A DNA stretch of 17,874 bases from CAG-791 sp963596015 (GCA_963596015.1 CAVBJS010000055.1:1-17874); one strand, 5' to 3'; counted from the first letter of the stretch, positions 6,075 through 14,228 are shown. Made by a program: numbers and translations. Notes: a model not told the origin generated them from the letters alone.

Positions 6075-7486
6075 TTTACGCCCTCTCGTGTATCTTCCAG
6101 GATAATGCCCTTTTCCAGCAATTCTGCACGGATGGCATCTGCCTTTGCAAAATCCTTTGCTTTCTTGGCAGCGGTTCTCTCAGCGATCTTGCTTTCTACA
6201 TATGCTGCCTCATCATCCTGCAGACTGTCATCTCTTTCCACGATCAGACCGCAAACCTCTGTCAGAGAAAGAAGCTCCTGCTCCAATGCTGCCAGGAAAG
6301 CCGCTGTATACTGAGCATTTTCATCATTAACCGTGCTGTTGATCCACTTCACCAGCTCAAATACGGCGGTGATGGCATCTGCCGTATTGAAGTCATCCTC
6401 CATGGCTGCCTCGAACTGGGTCCGATAGCCGGCTGCCTGAGACAGCAGTTCTTCTTCCTCAGCTGTCATTGTCTCGCCCTGGGCTTTGTCCTTCAGGAAT
6501 TTCAGGTTGGAGGCGCAGTTCACGATCCGCTCATAGCTGTTCTTGGCTGCTTCCATCAATTCTTCACTGAAATTCAAGGGGCTTCTGTACTGAACAGAGA
6601 GCATGAAGTAGCGAAGTACCTGGGGATCATATTTGGCAATGATATCACGAACAGTGAAGAAATTGCCTGCTGACTTACTCATTTTATGGTTATTGATATT
6701 CAGGAAAGCATTGTGCATCCAGTATTTGGCAAAAGGCACACCGTTAGATGCCTCAGACTGAGCAATCTCATTCTCATGATGCGGGAAGATCAGGTCCTCA
6801 CCACCGGCATGAATATCGATCTCATCCCCCAGATAACGCTTGCTCATAACTGAGCACTCGATATGCCAGCCGGGACGACCCTGGCACCAGGGAGACTCCC
6901 AATAAGGCTCTCCTTCCTTCTTAGGCTTCCAGAGCACGAAATCCAAGGGATCCTCTTTCTGATCATCTCCCGTGACCAAAAGCTCACGTCCGCCGCTGCG
7001 CAGATCATCTATATTCTTATGAGAAAGCTTGCCGTATCCTTCAAACTTGCGGGTGCGGTAATAAACAGTGCCGTCTTTAGCCACATAGGCAAATCCCTTA
7101 TCGATCAGGGTCTGAATCATGTCGATCATGCCCTGGATCTCCTGGGTGGCCTGGGGATGCTTGGTGGCAGGCTTGATGTTCATGGCGCTCATATCTTTCT
7201 TGCACTCTTCGATATAACGCTCTGAGATCTGGGAGGCATCTACTCCTTCCTCATTAGCCTTCTTAATGATCTTGTCGTCCACATCAGTGAAATTGGAAAC
7301 GTAATTTACCTTATAGCCCTTGTACTCAAAGTAGCGTCTGACCGTATCAAATACGATCATGGGTCTGGCATTGCCGATATGGATCAGGTTATATACGGTG
7401 GGACCGCATACATACATCTTCACCTCTCCGGGGGTTAAAGGCACAAACTCTTCCTTCTTCTTGGACATTGTATTATATAACTTCAT
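6059..7486 (-). CDS. cysS: Cysteinyl-tRNA synthetase
   Basis: A class Ia aminoacyl-tRNA synthetase charging tRNA-Cys. The 475 residues are normal length. ATP-binding signatures are HIGN (36-39) in the context GPTVYNLIHIGNARP, and KMSKS (268-272). The zinc ligands that select cysteine are visible as C27, C211 (in GWHIECSVMS) and the histidine of FPHHENE (234-240). The start ATG has GGATGGAG upstream. cysE, which makes the precursor of cysteine, is immediately upstream and mrnC overlaps its end, so the three are probably co-transcribed. The 184-nt leader after cysE contains a small GACGGAA/TTCCGTC inverted repeat but no T-box core. Confidence 0.98.
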   Translation of the reverse strand: MKLYNTMSKKKEEFVPLTPGEVKMYVCGPTVYNLIHIGNARPMIVFDTVRRYFEYKGYKVNYVSNFTDVDDKIIKKANEEGVDASQISERYIEECKKDMSAMNIKPATKHPQATQEIQGMIDMIQTLIDKGFAYVAKDGTVYYRTRKFEGYGKLSHKNIDDLRSGGRELLVTGDDQKEDPLDFVLWKPKKEGEPYWESPWCQGRPGWHIECSVMSKRYLGDEIDIHAGGEDLIFPHHENEIAQSEASNGVPFAKYWMHNAFLNINNHKMSKSAGNFFTVRDIIAKYDPQVLRYFMLSVQYRSPLNFSEELMEAAKNSYERIVNCASNLKFLKDKAQGETMTAEEEELLSQAAGYRTQFEAAMEDDFNTADAITAVFELVKWINSTVNDENAQYTAAFLAALEQELLSLTEVCGLIVERDDSLQDDEAAYVESKIAERTAAKKAKDFAKADAIRAELLEKGIILEDTREGVKWKKA

Positions 7487-7670
7487 AACGTCTCCATCCT
7501 GCAGTCTGTATACTGCGTGTACTATTCCTATTTCGTACTGCTCATATTACTGTATCTTTTTAAGTCAAGCCAGGGACTTTCCTGCAATGCACCGGACGGA
7601 ATTTCTGTTATTTCCGTCATTTCCTTGTCATGCAGACACTGCACAGTCACCTGTCTATCGCCGGTCTTCT

Positions 7671-8432
7671 TTATTCGTGGCTGTCTGTATTCACCGCACC
7701 GCCGCTTATCTGTTCGTACTGTTCCAGCTTGTCCTGCAGCTTGCTGCACTCTTCTTCCAGCTGCTGTCTGTGGGTGCGCTCTTCCCGCAGCTGATTTTCC
7801 ACTTCGATCAGCCGGTTGGTGATCACATTCTGTGCTCTGGTAAGACAGGACAGATCCTGCTTGATAGGATCCGGGAAATGAACCTGATCCAGGGTATCGT
7901 TAGGATCATCGTACCGAAGCTGCTTGACAACACGGCCGGGAACACCTACCACAGTACAGCCCGGCGGCACCTCCTGCAATACCACGCTGCCTGCTGCAAT
8001 CTTACAATTATCTCCCACCTTAAAAGAGCCAAGTACCTTGGCACCTGCACCGATCAGCACGTTATTGCCGATGGTAGGATGACGTTTACCCTGCTCCTTG
8101 CCGGTTCCACCCAGCGTCACACCCTGGTACAGCGTAACATTATCCCCCACAATGGCGGTCTCGCCTATGATCACGCCTGTACCGTGATCAATGAAAAATC
8201 CCTTGCCGATCTGGGCACCGGGATGGATCTCAATGCCGGTCTTTCGCACGGCTCTCTGGGATATCCAACGAGCTCTCAGATAATGTCCCTTTAAATAGTG
8301 TTTATGAGCCCGCCGATAGCTGAGCATTACCCGGAAACTGGGATATAAAAATACTTCCCATGGGGAATGCATAGCCGGATCGCGCTCCTGTACAACCTTT
8401 ATTTCTTCCTTAATATTCTCTAACCAGTTCAT
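7671..8432 (-). CDS. cysE: Serine O-acetyltransferase with a C-terminal coiled-coil extension
   Basis: CysE acetylates L-serine with acetyl-CoA, the committed step to cysteine. The short N-terminal helical region of the bacterial EpsC type includes RDPAMHSPWEVFLYPSF (17-33). The left-handed beta-helix of hexapeptide repeats runs from about 67 to 165. Catalytic-type residues are in IHPGAQIGKGFFIDHGTG (69-86) and GKRHPTIG (115-122), and the domain closes with GVPG (163-166). Unusually, residues 205-243 form a charged heptad-like coil (LREERTHRQQLEEECSKLQ and onward) beyond the normal end of the enzyme. The ATG has AGAGGCGG upstream. It precedes cysS in the same direction. Confidence 0.95.
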   Translation of the reverse strand: MNWLENIKEEIKVVQERDPAMHSPWEVFLYPSFRVMLSYRRAHKHYLKGHYLRARWISQRAVRKTGIEIHPGAQIGKGFFIDHGTGVIIGETAIVGDNVTLYQGVTLGGTGKEQGKRHPTIGNNVLIGAGAKVLGSFKVGDNCKIAAGSVVLQEVPPGCTVVGVPGRVVKQLRYDDPNDTLDQVHFPDPIKQDLSCLTRAQNVITNRLIEVENQLREERTHRQQLEEECSKLQDKLEQYEQISGGAVNTDSHE

Positions 8433-8544
8433 TTTGCCGCCTCTGTCTTATGTTTCTCTCTGTCATGTCCTCTTTTTTCCGGCATGGTCTGCTTCGGCAA
8501 GAAAAGATGGATCTCTCACAGACGAGTTATCCGTTCCGATCATA

Positions 8545-8570
8545 CATGGATGAGATATGCATCATCCATG
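8545..8570. other. 9-bp hairpin in the cysE leader
   Basis: CATGGATGA (8545-8553) pairs with TCATCCATG (8562-8570) around an 8-nt loop. It lies between the ispF terminator and cysE, without a T run. It could be part of the cysE 5' leader or another decayed hairpin element. Confidence 0.4.
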
Positions 8571-8576
8571 CTGTTT

Positions 8577-8603
8577 AAAAGAAACGCCACTTGGCATTTC
8601 TTT
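8577..8603 (-). terminator. Probable terminator behind ispF
   Basis: AAAGAAACGCC (8578-8588) pairs with GGCATTTCTTT (8593-8603) around ACTT, with one wobble or mismatch position. On the minus strand it is followed by TTTT and starts 16 nt after the ispF stop. It would separate ispF from cysE. Confidence 0.6.
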
Positions 8604-8618
8604 CTATCCTTCTGCCTT

Positions 8619-9170
8619 CTAATTTCTCTGACAGCCCGGACAACTCTGACAAGGTGACATACTAGACTCCGGATAGACGGGACTACTGCCTAAATCCATA
8701 GGAGAAGAAAGAAGGGCCACCGCCTGGGAGGCAATTCCCTCTCCTGTTCCCGTAAAGCCAAGACCTTCCTCAGTAGTAGCCTTTACACTGACCTGGGATA
8801 TATCCACAGCCAGGGCTTTGGCAATATTCTCCCTCATCTGATCGATATAGGGGCGCAGCTTGGGGGCCTGGGCAATTACGGTAGCATCCACATTTTCTAT
8901 GAGAAAATGATGCTCCTCCAACACATCCCGCACCTCTTCCATCAACTTAATAGAGGAAATCCCCTTATATTTATCGTCGGAATCCGGAAAAAGCTTACCG
9001 ATATCTCCTAAAGCAGCCGCTCCTAATAGGGCATCCATAATGGCATGCAAAAGCACATCCGCATCCGAATGTCCAAGCAATCCCTTTTCCCAGGGAATTT
9101 CCACACCACCTAAGATCAATTTGCGATTTTCCGCCAGACGATGCACGTCATATCCAGTTCCTATTCTCAT
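8619..9170 (-). CDS. ispF: 2-C-methyl-D-erythritol 2,4-cyclodiphosphate synthase
   Basis: IspF forms the cyclic diphosphate intermediate of the MEP isoprenoid pathway. Zinc-binding residues are D8 and H10 (GYDVHR) and H42 in GHSDADVLLHAIMDALLGAA. FPDSDD (61-66) and TTEEGLGFTGTGEGI (132-146) are typical substrate-loop blocks. I chose the ATG at 9170 (183 residues) because GAGG stands six nt upstream; the in-frame ATG at 9182 overlaps that SD. After the usual end near residue 155 there is an extra tail of about 28 residues finishing with CxxCxxC (C174, C177, C180). The leader carries a decayed hairpin element. ispD is not adjacent. Confidence 0.96.
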   Translation of the reverse strand: MRIGTGYDVHRLAENRKLILGGVEIPWEKGLLGHSDADVLLHAIMDALLGAAALGDIGKLFPDSDDKYKGISSIKLMEEVRDVLEEHHFLIENVDATVIAQAPKLRPYIDQMRENIAKALAVDISQVSVKATTEEGLGFTGTGEGIASQAVALLSSPMDLGSSPVYPESSMSPCQSCPGCQRN

Positions 9171-9182
9171 AATAATCCTCAT

Positions 9183-9270
9183 TTCTGAGTAGCTATGCTG
9201 CGAAGAGGCAACGAAAATTTCTGATTCTCTTAAAGCCGGTCTTGATATACTTTGTCGTTAAAGCTATATG
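9183..9270. repeat. Decayed copy of the glmM-type hairpin element in the ispF leader
   Basis: From TTCTGAGTAGCTATGCTGCG through GAAGAGGCAACGA to CTGATTCTC the sequence follows 2222-2268, differing at several positions; the H2 stem is damaged. TAAAGCTATATGTG farther on recalls the CATAGCTCTATGTG start of H3. As in the intact copies, the H1 end abuts the SD of the downstream gene, here ispF. The rest of the gap to 9353 holds only a possible TATAAT (minus strand, 9281-9286) without a clear -35, and a weak AAAGA-GGC-TCTTT hairpin that could terminate mscS. Confidence 0.6.
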
Positions 9271-9353
9271 TGAGACCAATATTATATGCAATGAAAAAAG
9301 AGCCTCTTTCGATCAGCTTTTTAATACAGCCCTTATTTCACAACAGACACGCC

Positions 9354-10223
9354 TTACCTCTGCTTGCCTTGTACGGTGATATTTCCTAATAGCTCCACAT
9401 GTGGATAAGCGATTTCCACGCCTTCCTTAGGAAAACGGATACAGATCTGTTCCCTTACGTCGGAGCAGGCGTTATTGCATTCCTCTATGGTAGCTGCACA
9501 GAAGCGGATCTGCAGCAAAACACCGTTCGATGCCAGGGAACCGATAAAAACAGAAAGCTGCTTTCCTTTCTCTCCTTCCGGACGCACATCCAGATAATTC
9601 GGGTGGGAAAGGACTATATCTGACAAAATCTTCTTTGCCTTTTCCAGATCGGATTCATAGGTGATCTCCACCTCGATCAGTTTGGAATTGACTTTCTCCT
9701 TGCCCGAATTAGCATTCTCGATCAGAGTCGTATCCAGAACGGAGTTGGGGATGATATCCAGCGATCCGTTATAAAAATTCCGCACTACCGTATGGCGCAG
9801 CGTCATAGACTCCACATAGCCTGTAATCTGTCTGCCATCAACCGTGGCCTCGATCCAATCTCCCACATCAAAGGGGCGATACAGAGAGATGAAGAATCCA
9901 TGGACGATGTTCTTCATACCCTCCTGGAAGATAAAGCCCATTACCACTACGATAACCGAACTGGAGAGGACAATGGTATTATAAAACTTCTCTGCTTCTG
10001 CAGAAAGGCTGATAATCCGCAATAAGCCAACGACAACGATAACCGCCTCAACAATGCCCTGGATAAATCCGATATGCACGTTATTCTTTCGTTTTTTCAC
10101 ATTGGAAAAGGTCTTTTGTGCTATGGATAAAACCAAGGCTGTCACGCCTGCATAAAACAATCCCTGTATAAGCTTGGAATGCATAAGATCTTGTATTACT
10201 TCAAAAATAGTCATGGGACTCAT
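9354..10223 (-). CDS. MscS-family small-conductance mechanosensitive ion channel
   Basis: A 289-residue membrane protein with three predicted transmembrane helices at about 18-36, 53-73 and 82-113. The third, ending MKNIVHGFFISLYRPF, corresponds to the pore helix. It leads into the cytosolic beta domain with the family signature RPFDVGDWIEATVDGRQITG (116-135) and DIIPNSVL (156-163). An alpha-beta C-terminal domain follows. MscS channels open under membrane tension to release solutes on hypo-osmotic shock; some members have other gating signals. The start ATG has CTGAGG upstream. Two overlapping hairpins lie in the 167-bp leader behind maf. The exact subtype (MscS, YkuT-like) is not resolved. 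Confidence 0.9.
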   Translation of the reverse strand: MSPMTIFEVIQDLMHSKLIQGLFYAGVTALVLSIAQKTFSNVKKRKNNVHIGFIQGIVEAVIVVVGLLRIISLSAEAEKFYNTIVLSSSVIVVVMGFIFQEGMKNIVHGFFISLYRPFDVGDWIEATVDGRQITGYVESMTLRHTVVRNFYNGSLDIIPNSVLDTTLIENANSGKEKVNSKLIEVEITYESDLEKAKKILSDIVLSHPNYLDVRPEGEKGKQLSVFIGSLASNGVLLQIRFCAATIEECNNACSDVREQICIRFPKEGVEIAYPHVELLGNITVQGKQR

Positions 10224-10256
10224 TATACCTCAGGTGTTATAAATTGTCACTTCAGG

Positions 10257-10336
10257 AAAAGGAGAGCTGCGTAACGCCGGTTACAGTCCATCTCCCAGCC
10301 TAACCGCGAGGCCTGTAGGAAAAATCCGGGGCTGGG
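10257..10336 (-). terminator. Hairpin pair between maf and the MscS gene; terminator or attenuator
   Basis: On the minus strand CCCAGCC (10336-10330) can pair with GGCTGGG (10300-10294). A second hairpin uses GGAGA (10295-10291) with TCTCC (10265-10261), enclosing GTAAC-CGGC-GTTAC, and is followed by TTTT (10260-10257). The two share bases 10294-10295, so complete forms compete. The second resembles an intrinsic terminator about 95 nt after maf; the first could act against it. No known riboswitch signature was recognised. Confidence 0.45.
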
Positions 10337-10390
10337 AACAATCAGAACAACAGTCCGGCATCAAAGCCGTAACAGTCAGTACAAAGTCAC

Positions 10391-11062
10391 TCAAAAAGCA
10401 GGATAAATTCCGAAACGGGAAAGAGCCTCGTAAACAGCGCAAAGGGGCAATCCCACCACACTGGTGTAATCCCCTTCAATCCCCCGGACAAAGACGGCTG
10501 CCGCGCCCTGAATGCCATATGCGCCTGCCTTATCCATAGGTTCGCCGGTGGCGATATACCGCCGGATCTCTTCTGCCGATATGGGAGAAAACTCCACCTG
10601 CGTGCAGACAGCAAAAGAAAGGGGAGACATTTCCATCTCTCCTTCCTTCTCTTTTTCCTTATTCCGACTGCCTGCAGTATGCACTTCCCGGATCGTCACA
10701 CCGGTATATACCTGGTGCGTCCGGCCCTGCAAAGCTGTCAGCATCTCAAAGGCATCCTGCTCATCCCGGGGCTTTCCTAAGACAGTTCCGTCCATTACCA
10801 CGATGGTATCTGCCCCCAGGACCACGTAATCTGCTGCCGCCGGGTCCCCTGCCGACAGTTCTTCTACTGACCGTTCTCCGGCCAGTAACCTATCTGCCAC
10901 CTCTGCAGCCTTCCCAGCCGAAAGTTCCTTCACGATCTGTGCAGGCTCTGTACTGTGAATAACCTCCTCCCCCTTTGCCGGAAGGACCTGAAATTCATAG
11001 CCGGCCTGCAGTAATAACTCCCGGCGTCTGGGAGACGCCGAGGCCAAAATCAGTTTCTTCAT
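10391..11062 (-). CDS. maf: Maf-family nucleoside triphosphate pyrophosphatase
   Basis: Maf proteins hydrolyse dTTP, UTP and modified nucleotides to monophosphates (house-cleaning) and have been linked to septum inhibition. Seen here: the N-terminal signature SASPRRRELL (8-17), GADTIV (83-88) with the catalytic-type D85, GKPRD (96-100), QVYTGV (117-122), ATGEPMDKAGAYGIQG (171-186) and GDYTSVVGLP (197-206). The 223 residues exceed the usual length of about 190-200 because of charged insertions near 60-77 and 129-146 (rich in K and E). It starts 7 nt after the AICAR transformylase gene, and its weak SD (AAGAG) overlaps that gene's stop, so the two are translationally coupled. Confidence 0.92.
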   Translation of the reverse strand: MKKLILASASPRRRELLLQAGYEFQVLPAKGEEVIHSTEPAQIVKELSAGKAAEVADRLLAGERSVEELSAGDPAAADYVVLGADTIVVMDGTVLGKPRDEQDAFEMLTALQGRTHQVYTGVTIREVHTAGSRNKEKEKEGEMEMSPLSFAVCTQVEFSPISAEEIRRYIATGEPMDKAGAYGIQGAAAVFVRGIEGDYTSVVGLPLCAVYEALSRFGIYPAF

Positions 11063-11069
11063 AATACTC

Positions 11070-12248
11070 TTAGTGGTGGAATAAACGAATGCCGGTGAAG
11101 CTCATTACCATACCATGGTGATCACAAGCCTCGATCACATTATCATCCCGCACAGATCCACCCGGCTGTGCCACATACTTAACACCGCTGCGGAAAGCAC
11201 GCTCGATGTTATCTCCAAAGGGGAAGAATGCATCGGAACCCAGCGCCACATCTGTATTGCCTGCCAGCCATGCCTTCTTTTCTTCCGTGGTAAATACAGG
11301 CGGCTTCTCCGTAAAGATATTCTCCCACTTACCGTCTGCCAGTACATCCATATACTCATCACCCATATAAAGGTCGATGGCATTGTCTCTGTCTGCTCTG
11401 CGAATGCCTTCCTTGAAAGGAAGATTAAGTACCTGGGGAGACTGACGCAGATACCAGTTATCTGCCTTGCTGCCTGCTAAGCGAGTGCAGTGAATGCGGG
11501 ACTGCTGACCTGCACCGATACCGATGGCCTGTCCACCCTTTACGTAGCAGACGGAATTGGACTGGGTATATTTAAGGGTGATCATGGCAATAGCCAGATC
11601 CCTCTTGGCGCTCTCAGGCAGTTCCTTATTCTCTGTCACGATGTTGGAGAAGAAGTCGTCGCCGATCACCAACTCATTGCGTCCCTGTTCGAAGGTAACA
11701 CCGAATACCTGCTTATGCTCGATGGGTGCCGGCTCATAGGACGCATCGATCTGCAGCACACAATAGCCGCCTTTTTTCTTCTTCTTCAGGATCTCCAATG
11801 CCTCAGGGGTATAATCCGGTGCGATGACGCCGTCGGAAACCTCTCTGCCGATGAGCTTTGCGGTGCAGGCATCACAGCAGTCTGAGAGAGCGATGAAATC
11901 ACCAAAGGAGCTCATGCGGTCTGCGCCTCTGGCTCTGGCATAAGCGCTGGCTAAGGACGTAAGCTCTCCCAGATCGTCTACCCAGTAAATCTTCGCTTCC
12001 GTCTCTGTCAGCGGCAGGCCGATAGCTGCACCTGCAGGAGATACATGTTTAAAAGAGGTAGCAGCCGGATAGCCGGTTGCCTTCTTTAATTCTCTGACTA
12101 ACTGCCAGCCATTAAATGCATCCAGCAGATTGATATAACCGGGCCGTCCGTTTACCACGGTAAAAGGCAGCTCTGCCTCATTGTCCATATAAACTCTGGA
12201 AGGTTTCTGATTGGGGTTGCAGCCGTATTTTAATTCCAGTTCTTTCAT
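11070..12248 (-). CDS. Stand-alone phosphoribosylaminoimidazolecarboxamide (AICAR) formyltransferase
   Basis: This 392-residue protein corresponds to the formyltransferase half of PurH, without the IMP cyclohydrolase domain. It adds a formyl group from 10-formyltetrahydrofolate to AICAR to give FAICAR. Blocks typical of the domain are FKHVSPAGAA (66-75), KGGQAIGIGAGQQSR (237-251), SDAFFPFGDNIERA (338-351) and the C-terminal TGIRLFHH. The ATG at 12248 is chosen because GAGAGG lies six nt upstream and family members begin MKELELKYG; an in-frame ATG at 12278 has no SD. The missing cyclohydrolase activity is supplied by the PurO-type gene immediately upstream, 132 bp away. maf follows directly. 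Confidence 0.92.
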   Translation of the reverse strand: MKELELKYGCNPNQKPSRVYMDNEAELPFTVVNGRPGYINLLDAFNGWQLVRELKKATGYPAATSFKHVSPAGAAIGLPLTETEAKIYWVDDLGELTSLASAYARARGADRMSSFGDFIALSDCCDACTAKLIGREVSDGVIAPDYTPEALEILKKKKKGGYCVLQIDASYEPAPIEHKQVFGVTFEQGRNELVIGDDFFSNIVTENKELPESAKRDLAIAMITLKYTQSNSVCYVKGGQAIGIGAGQQSRIHCTRLAGSKADNWYLRQSPQVLNLPFKEGIRRADRDNAIDLYMGDEYMDVLADGKWENIFTEKPPVFTTEEKKAWLAGNTDVALGSDAFFPFGDNIERAFRSGVKYVAQPGGSVRDDNVIEACDHHGMVMSFTGIRLFHH

Positions 12249-12380
12249 CTTCGTCCTCTCTTCCTGATCGGTATCCATATACTCGTTTGTGATCCTGCTG
12301 TCATCCTGCTGTGATCGTCCTGTTCCGGGCCTGCAATGGGTCCGGGATGTCGTCCGAACAGCTTTTGTATGGCGCTGTTA

Positions 12381-13100
12381 TTACACGTTCTTGTTAATGA
12401 TCCTGCTCTCCCAGGTGCCGGTGGCAAGATCTATAAAGCGTACAAATAAGGATACCTTATTCTCCTCATTGAGAGCGTCCCAGATGCGCTGTGCGAACAC
12501 GTCAATGTTACCGGTAAATTCCTCATCGAAATGAATCTTCTCCGGTTCACCGGTAAAGCTGGGCAGCGGGTTGCCGTCTCCCATATAGGTATGGATGAAT
12601 CTACCCTCTCCTGCCTTGGGATTCTCATAAGCGTAGGTAAAACGCTGGCAGCAGGACGGATCTCCATCATCACTCTTTAAGATAGAAAGAGCGTAGTTAT
12701 AGGAACCATTCTCCACGTGCATAACACCGGAAATACGAGGTGTGTAATTAGGTGCATCCGGCTCAAACTCTCTGCTGCGCAGGGACTGTTCAAAAGTAAG
12801 CTGCTGATCAAGGCCCTCGTAGATAGTATCTGTCTGGTCGCCATTGGTCACAATGGTCTTATTCCCATAGACGCGAACAGGCGCATAAATGATCAGACTG
12901 GGGTCCTCCAGCTTCGCCGGATCAAAGGCCTGGGTACGGATACCATCCCCATCCTCCACGAAAACACGGTTGCGGCTGTTCTCGCTTCTGCCCATGATAA
13001 AATAGGCTGTTACAGCCTTGGTGGCATCCATGCTTTTTCCGATCACGATTCCTCTGCCGGGATAACTGGTCGTTGTAAGTGTCTGCTCCAGATCTGTCAT
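12381..13100 (-). CDS. purO: IMP cyclohydrolase, PurO type
   Basis: The 239-residue protein shows the signatures YPGRGIVIGKS (13-23) and FIMGRSENSRNR (34-45) of the archaeal-type IMP cyclohydrolase family, unrelated in fold to the N-terminal domain of PurH. It closes FAICAR to IMP, the last step of de novo purine synthesis. The role is strongly supported by the adjacent stand-alone AICAR formyltransferase, which makes its substrate. It begins 24 nt after the recA stop, with GGGAG in the gap and no terminator, so it is probably read through from the recA promoter. Assignment is from recalled family motifs; catalytic residues were not verified. Confidence 0.87.
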   Translation of the reverse strand: MTDLEQTLTTTSYPGRGIVIGKSMDATKAVTAYFIMGRSENSRNRVFVEDGDGIRTQAFDPAKLEDPSLIIYAPVRVYGNKTIVTNGDQTDTIYEGLDQQLTFEQSLRSREFEPDAPNYTPRISGVMHVENGSYNYALSILKSDDGDPSCCQRFTYAYENPKAGEGRFIHTYMGDGNPLPSFTGEPEKIHFDEEFTGNIDVFAQRIWDALNEENKVSLFVRFIDLATGTWESRIINKNV

Positions 13101-13124
13101 CTTGCGCTGCTCCCTTCTGCCTTA

Positions 13125-14210
13125 TCAGGCATTGCCATTTTTGTTATCTTTAGTTTCTTTTACAGGCTCCTTTGCCGCCTCTGTCACAGGTGCGATAAAG
13201 GCGCCCTCCGGATCCAGCTCGTAGTGTTCCCGCACCTTGCGGTCGATCTCTGCCAGCTTATCCGGGTGATCTGTCAGGTACTGCTTTGCATTTTCGCGGC
13301 CCTGGCCGATCTTCTCTCCTTCGTAATTAAACCACGCGCCGCTCTTATTTACAATATTAACTGCACTGGCAAGGTCCAAAACATCACCTACATAAGAAAT
13401 TCCCTTGCCGAACATGATATCAAACTCCGCTTCCTTGAAAGGCGGAGCAATCTTATTCTTAACGACTTTGACCCTTGTGCGGTTACCGATGACCTCACCG
13501 CTTTGCTTGATCTGCTCGATGCGGCGCACATCCAGACGCACAGAGGAATAGAACTTCAGCGCACGTCCGCCGGTGGTAGTCTCCGGATTGCCGAACATAA
13601 CGCCTACCTTTTCACGGAGCTGGTTGATAAATACCACGGTACAATTGGACTTACTGATGACAGAGGTCAGCTTTCTCAGAGCCTGAGACATCAGTCGTGC
13701 CTGCAGACCTACGTGGCTGTCACCCATCTCGCCGTCGATCTCTGCCTTAGGGACCAGTGCAGCTACAGAGTCCACTACTACGATATCTACCGCGCCGGAA
13801 CGCACCATAGTCTCTGTGATCTCTAATGCCTGCTCACCGCTGTCCGGCTGGGAAATGTACAGATTATCGATATCTACGCCGATATTCCGAGCATAAACCG
13901 GATCTAATGCATGCTCTGCGTCGATAAAGCCTGCAATGCCGCCTCTTTTCTGTACCTGGGCGATCATATGCAATGTAACGGTAGTCTTACCGGAAGATTC
14001 CGGTCCATAGATCTCCACGATCCTTCCCTTGGGAATACCGCCAAGTCCCAATGCTATATCAAGGCTCAGGGAACCGGTGGGAATGGTCTCCACGCTCATC
14101 TGCGCGGAAGGGTCTCCCAGCTTCATAACAGCGCCCTTACCATACTGTTTCTCGATCTGTGCTAAAGCGACATCCAATGCCTTTAATTTTTCTTCATGAT
14201 CCATACCCAT
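13125..14210 (-). CDS. recA: Recombinase A
   Basis: RecA forms the DNA strand-exchange filament and stimulates LexA self-cleavage. The 361-residue product has Walker A GPESSGKT (69-76), catalytic glutamate in DAEHALDP (E99), Walker B VVVDSV (144-149), loop L1 around EIDGEMGDSHVGLQAR (157-172) and loop L2 QLREKVGVMFGNPETTTGGR (197-216). The ATG at 14210 is preceded by GGAGG seven nt upstream. A longer in-frame reading from a TTG at 14234 runs back into the SOS box and is not credible. The acidic/lysine-rich C-terminus is normal. recX is absent; the IMP cyclohydrolase gene follows after 24 nt. Confidence 0.99.
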   Translation of the reverse strand: MGMDHEEKLKALDVALAQIEKQYGKGAVMKLGDPSAQMSVETIPTGSLSLDIALGLGGIPKGRIVEIYGPESSGKTTVTLHMIAQVQKRGGIAGFIDAEHALDPVYARNIGVDIDNLYISQPDSGEQALEITETMVRSGAVDIVVVDSVAALVPKAEIDGEMGDSHVGLQARLMSQALRKLTSVISKSNCTVVFINQLREKVGVMFGNPETTTGGRALKFYSSVRLDVRRIEQIKQSGEVIGNRTRVKVVKNKIAPPFKEAEFDIMFGKGISYVGDVLDLASAVNIVNKSGAWFNYEGEKIGQGRENAKQYLTDHPDKLAEIDRKVREHYELDPEGAFIAPVTEAAKEPVKETKDNKNGNA

Positions 14211-14228
14211 GGATATACCTCCGATTAA

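Noticed and set aside
7487..7670. T-box or other cysteine-responsive leader for cysS
   Set aside because: No GGUGGNACCGCG antiterminator core and no terminator after the small GACGGAA hairpin.
7528..7749. A 73-codon minus-strand gene between cysE and cysS
   Set aside because: It starts inside cysE in another frame, has no SD and no recognisable protein features.
12249..12380. Regulatory or coding content in the purO-AICAR formyltransferase gap
   Set aside because: Only a short duplicated ATCCTGCTGT was seen; no promoter, terminator or gene is supportable.
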